The notes below the pieces were generated by a model. The model saw only the letters and a list, made by a program, of their open reading frames with translations, was not told the DNA's origin and did not search any database. From Eubacterium sp. (GTDB lineage: Bacteria; Bacillota; Clostridia; Lachnospirales; Lachnospiraceae), in the NCBI GenBank assembly GCA_016292095.1, contig JAEFAB010000016.1, positions 1 to 43,274 on the forward strand: a DNA stretch of 43,274 nucleotides, read 5' to 3'. Position numbers and translations under genes: made by a program. Each line of letters begins with the position of its first letter. The stretch's first letter is position 1. Positions 40,871-43,274 of this stretch are shown here, piece after piece.

Positions 40871-42169
40871 TTATTTCATTTTTACCGTAAGTTTCATTAC
40901 AAAATGTAGTGCTTTCGAGGAATTTCTAAGATTTACTGTGATAACATATTTCTTTCCTTTTTTCCACCGCAGCGTTTTCCTTGTGTTCTTTTCTCCCTGA
41001 AGTTTCGCTACTGCTTCCTCCACAACCCATCCTTTCTTTAATTTCATTTTTAAAGGAATCTTTTTTTGTTTCAAGCAATCCTTTTTCTTCAGTACAATTG
41101 TTTTCTTTTTTCCTGCATTGGTTTTCACGGATTTTTTCCCTAACTTTATGGAGCTGATTGGATTTTTCTTTCCCAACACCGTAGGTTGTCCCGTTTCTTG
41201 AAATTGCTCATATTCTGCAGAAGACATACAAATTGCACATGGCGAAATTCGCGGTGTCTCCTTATAAATCAATATTCCGTTTTGGATTTTCAATGTTTGA
41301 TCATCAAATATAGTTTCCTCTTTAATCTTTTTCTCTAACGCCTTAAAATTTTGAAAATCCTTCAGTTGATATTTATGACTTATAAACCTCAAAGCACAAC
41401 AGACTCTTTCTTGTGTACGTGTACATAGATACGCACTCTTTTTTATTTTTTTCAGATTCAAGCGATGTTCTGTAAATCGTTCAATGTAGTAATAGAATGT
41501 AAATTCTCTGGAATACTCAGGATGGTTAAAATGTGCGATCACGTAACTCTGAGATTCATTGATTGTTTTCATCTCAACAGTTTTCAGCTTCCATCCTGAC
41601 TTTGTCGAAAATCTTGGCTGTAATTTTTCCATCGGCTCATTGCTGTAAATTGTTTCTTCCCACTGATTCACATTTCGAATCTGAGTCTTTCCCAGAAAAG
41701 CCGTATTGATTGGAGAGTTTTCCAACACCGTAATCTCCTTTTTTAATGTCTTCGTGTGACCTTCATCATCGGAAATCTCACAGACAATTGTTGTTTTCCC
41801 CGGGTTGATTTCAAAAACAGCCTTCTGTTCCAGCAGACTATATACACTGTGAATGCAACCACCATCAAAATATGTTTTAATTGATTTGAATGTAGCTACA
41901 TTCTGATTTGTTGAGTTCCATGTAAAATGAAGATGATTATACAATTCATCATGATCTTCCCGAGAAGTAAATAAATCTTCCGCCAGAGAAAACTGTGCAT
42001 TCTCTTCAAAGGTAAAGAAAACATCCTGTCCATTGATTTCCAGATTTTCTACCAATTCATCAAAACTTTTAGTTTCATTCCTATTTTCCCCTTTGACCCC
42101 CTGGGAAAAAATAGACAATGTGATTGTCATAATTAAAATCATACACCATAGTTTTTTCATTTGTTTCAT
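40871..42169 (-). CDS. Secreted protein of unknown function
   Basis: 432 residues with signal peptide (about 1-26, KKLWCMILIMTITLSIFSQG). I recognise no family. The segment from about 45 to 150 (HFTWNSTNQNVATFKS, then KTTIVCEISDDEGHTKTLKK) looks like a bacterial Ig-like fold. A Cys-containing middle (LCTRTQERVCCALRF, then ISPCAICMSS) lies at about 250-315. The C-terminal third is very Lys-rich (VKTNAGKKKTIVLKKK), probably a beta domain. AGGAGG stands 5 nt before the ATG. It is monocistronic with its own terminators. Confidence 0.75.
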   Translation of the reverse strand: MKQMKKLWCMILIMTITLSIFSQGVKGENRNETKSFDELVENLEINGQDVFFTFEENAQFSLAEDLFTSREDHDELYNHLHFTWNSTNQNVATFKSIKTYFDGGCIHSVYSLLEQKAVFEINPGKTTIVCEISDDEGHTKTLKKEITVLENSPINTAFLGKTQIRNVNQWEETIYSNEPMEKLQPRFSTKSGWKLKTVEMKTINESQSYVIAHFNHPEYSREFTFYYYIERFTEHRLNLKKIKKSAYLCTRTQERVCCALRFISHKYQLKDFQNFKALEKKIKEETIFDDQTLKIQNGILIYKETPRISPCAICMSSAEYEQFQETGQPTVLGKKNPISSIKLGKKSVKTNAGKKKTIVLKKKDCLKQKKIPLKMKLKKGWVVEEAVAKLQGEKNTRKTLRWKKGKKYVITVNLRNSSKALHFVMKLTVKMK

Positions 42170-42267
42170 TTCATCCTCCTCTCTTTCTTATACTAATCCC
42201 TGAATTTTCAGAAATGTTATTTTTTCATTTATTAAATTTTGTTTAACACTCTCCCTACTGAATTTGC

Positions 42268-42303
42268 TGCACCCTGAAGCACAAAATCACTTTCTAGGGT
42301 GCA
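42268..42303. other. Inverted repeat upstream of the unknown secreted gene
   Basis: TGCACCCT and AGGGTGCA, perfect 8-bp arms around a 20-nt loop, without a T-run. It stands about 100 bp upstream of the secreted gene start and behind the leuS terminator; a leader structure or operator pair is possible. Confidence 0.5.
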
Positions 42304-42318
42304 CTTCCGAACTTACAC

Positions 42319-42357
42319 AAAAAAACAGCTATGGGCATAAGACCGATAGCTGTTTTT
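42319..42357 (-). terminator. Terminator of leuS
   Basis: On the minus strand AAAAACAGCTAT pairs with ATAGCTGTTTTT (12 bp) around a 13-nt loop, followed by more T. It lies 6 bp after the leuS stop. Confidence 0.9.
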
Positions 42358-42363
42358 GTATCA

Positions 42364-43274
42364 CTATTTCATTACAATATTTACGATTCTTCCAGGAACA
42401 TAAATTTCTTTGATGATATTTCCGGAAAGCTTGTCACCCAATGCTTCTTTACCCTGAGCAATTGCATCCTCTTTTGAAATATCCTTAGGAATTCCGATGA
42501 CTGCTTTTGTCTTTCCATTAATCTGTACCGGAATTTCAATAACATCATCTACTGTCTTTGATTCATCATAAGTTGGCCAAGCTTCGAAAGCAATGGTATC
42601 ATTGTGTCCCATCTTTTCCCAGATTTCTTCACCAACATGTGGGCAAATACAAGAGAACATCTTAATTAATCCTTCAGCATATTCTCTTGGACATTTTCCT
42701 TCTTTATATACTTCGTTTACAAAAATCATCATCTGACTGATGGCTGTATTATATCCTAATTCTTCAAAGTCATTAGTAACTTTCTTAACAGTCTGATGAT
42801 AAACCTTGGTCAGTTTATCGTCATTTTCTTCTACGATATTTGCAGGTTCTGTAAAGAAGGTCCAGACTCTGTTGATAAATCTCTTGGCCCCCTGAACGTT
42901 ATTGGAATTCCATGGCTTGGAAACTTCCAAAGGTCCCATGAACATTTCATAAAGTCTTAATGTATCTGCACCGAAATCTCTTACAATATCACTTGGATCT
43001 ACTACGAATTCAGGGAAACGTTTACCCATTTTGATTCCGTTTTCTCCTAAAATCATTCCCTGATGAACCAGCTTTTGGAATGGTTCTTTTACCGGTGAAA
43101 GTCCTTCGTCATAAAGGAATCTGTTCCAGATTCTGGAATAAATCAAATGTCCTACGGCGTGTTCCGGTCCACCAACGTATAAGTCTACCGGCAACCAGTG
43201 CTTCAACAATTCCTGATTTGCAAATTCTTTGTCATTATCAGGATCAATATATCTCATATAATACCATGAAGATC
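42364..43274 (-). CDS. leuS: Leucyl-tRNA synthetase, C-terminal part (cut by window edge)
   Basis: About 303 C-terminal residues; the frame continues to the edge (SSWYYMRYIDPDNDKEF), so the ATG near 43257 is internal. The catalytic core reads VDLYVGGPEHAVGHLIYSRI. The anticodon-binding domain (about YEMFMGPLEVSKPWN onwards) and the C-terminal extension are normal. The KMSKS loop reads KMGKRFPEF: both lysines are kept while the first serine is Gly and the second is Arg. I recall this variant in other clostridial LeuS. Confidence 0.95.
   Translation of the reverse strand, partial: SSWYYMRYIDPDNDKEFANQELLKHWLPVDLYVGGPEHAVGHLIYSRIWNRFLYDEGLSPVKEPFQKLVHQGMILGENGIKMGKRFPEFVVDPSDIVRDFGADTLRLYEMFMGPLEVSKPWNSNNVQGAKRFINRVWTFFTEPANIVEENDDKLTKVYHQTVKKVTNDFEELGYNTAISQMMIFVNEVYKEGKCPREYAEGLIKMFSCICPHVGEEIWEKMGHNDTIAFEAWPTYDESKTVDDVIEIPVQINGKTKAVIGIPKDISKEDAIAQGKEALGDKLSGNIIKEIYVPGRIVNIVMK

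Noticed and set aside
1-43274. CRISPR arrays, tRNA/rRNA genes, prophage or defence islands
   Set aside because: No regularly spaced repeats, cloverleaf-like or rRNA sequence, phage structural genes or known defence genes beyond the solo MazF were seen on either strand.

Overview
The window is a compact, low-GC, mostly minus-strand segment of a chromosome from a spore-forming Firmicute, most likely a gut-type Lachnospiraceae (Clostridia). The evidence is the complete spoIIIA operon, the order xseA-xseB-ispA-dxs-tlyA-nadK-argR-recN known from clostridia and (without nadK) Bacillus, the rex-nnr-alr-mazF block, and large secreted proteins rich in discoidin (F5/8 type C) modules. I see no tRNA, rRNA, CRISPR array, insertion sequence or prophage gene. 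Both ends cut a gene: recN on the left and leuS on the right.

Layout. (1) 1-8.2 kb: a housekeeping operon on the minus strand for DNA repair, arginine control, NADP synthesis, isoprenoid precursors and exonuclease VII, with nusB, an Asp23-family gene and an acyl-carrier-like gene at the upstream end. A DtxR-type metal regulator lies divergent at 8.4 kb. (2) 8.8-13.2 kb: spoIIIAA-AH, the mother-cell half of the forespore feeding channel, preceded by a sigma-E-like promoter. (3) 13.3-18.5 kb: polysaccharide deacetylase, rlmH, a small membrane protein, a YwlG-family gene, an ECF S component, a HAD phosphatase and yebC. (4) 18.5-22.2 kb: rex, nnr, alr and mazF as one minus-strand run from a consensus sigma-A promoter; no antitoxin gene fits next to mazF. 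(5) 22.4-25.6 kb: a secreted discoidin/basic-secretory-protein-like metallopeptidase. (6) 25.8-28.7 kb: a plus-strand ABC-F protein and carbamate kinase. (7) 28.8-32.5 kb: isocitrate dehydrogenase followed by two tandem secreted paralogues. Between the paralogues lies a 54-bp remnant of the 3' end of icd, which records how the tandem pair arose. (8) 32.5-34.5 kb: a subtilisin-like protease diverging from a cysteine/glycine-rich small protein and two small acidic genes; both sides carry sigma-K-like promoter motifs, so this looks like a late-sporulation cluster. (9) 34.6-42.2 kb: a 1969-residue GH81 beta-1,3-glucanase with six discoidin domains and a CBM6-like module, and a secreted protein of unknown function. 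(10) 42.4 kb to the end: the C-terminal part of leuS.

How the genes work together: the sporulation genes and the sigma-E/K-like promoters indicate an endospore former. Rex, the NAD(P)HX repair enzyme and NAD kinase concern nicotinamide cofactors. The two discoidin-rich proteins suggest secreted attack on polysaccharide- and glycoprotein-rich material such as fungal or plant cell wall. The most unusual points are the icd-tail scar with its patchily conserved paralogue pair, the acyl-carrier-like protein whose attachment serine is aspartate, and the divergent sigma-K-like cluster. Nothing here is a clearly new multi-gene defence or mobile system. All promoter and operator calls are by eye.
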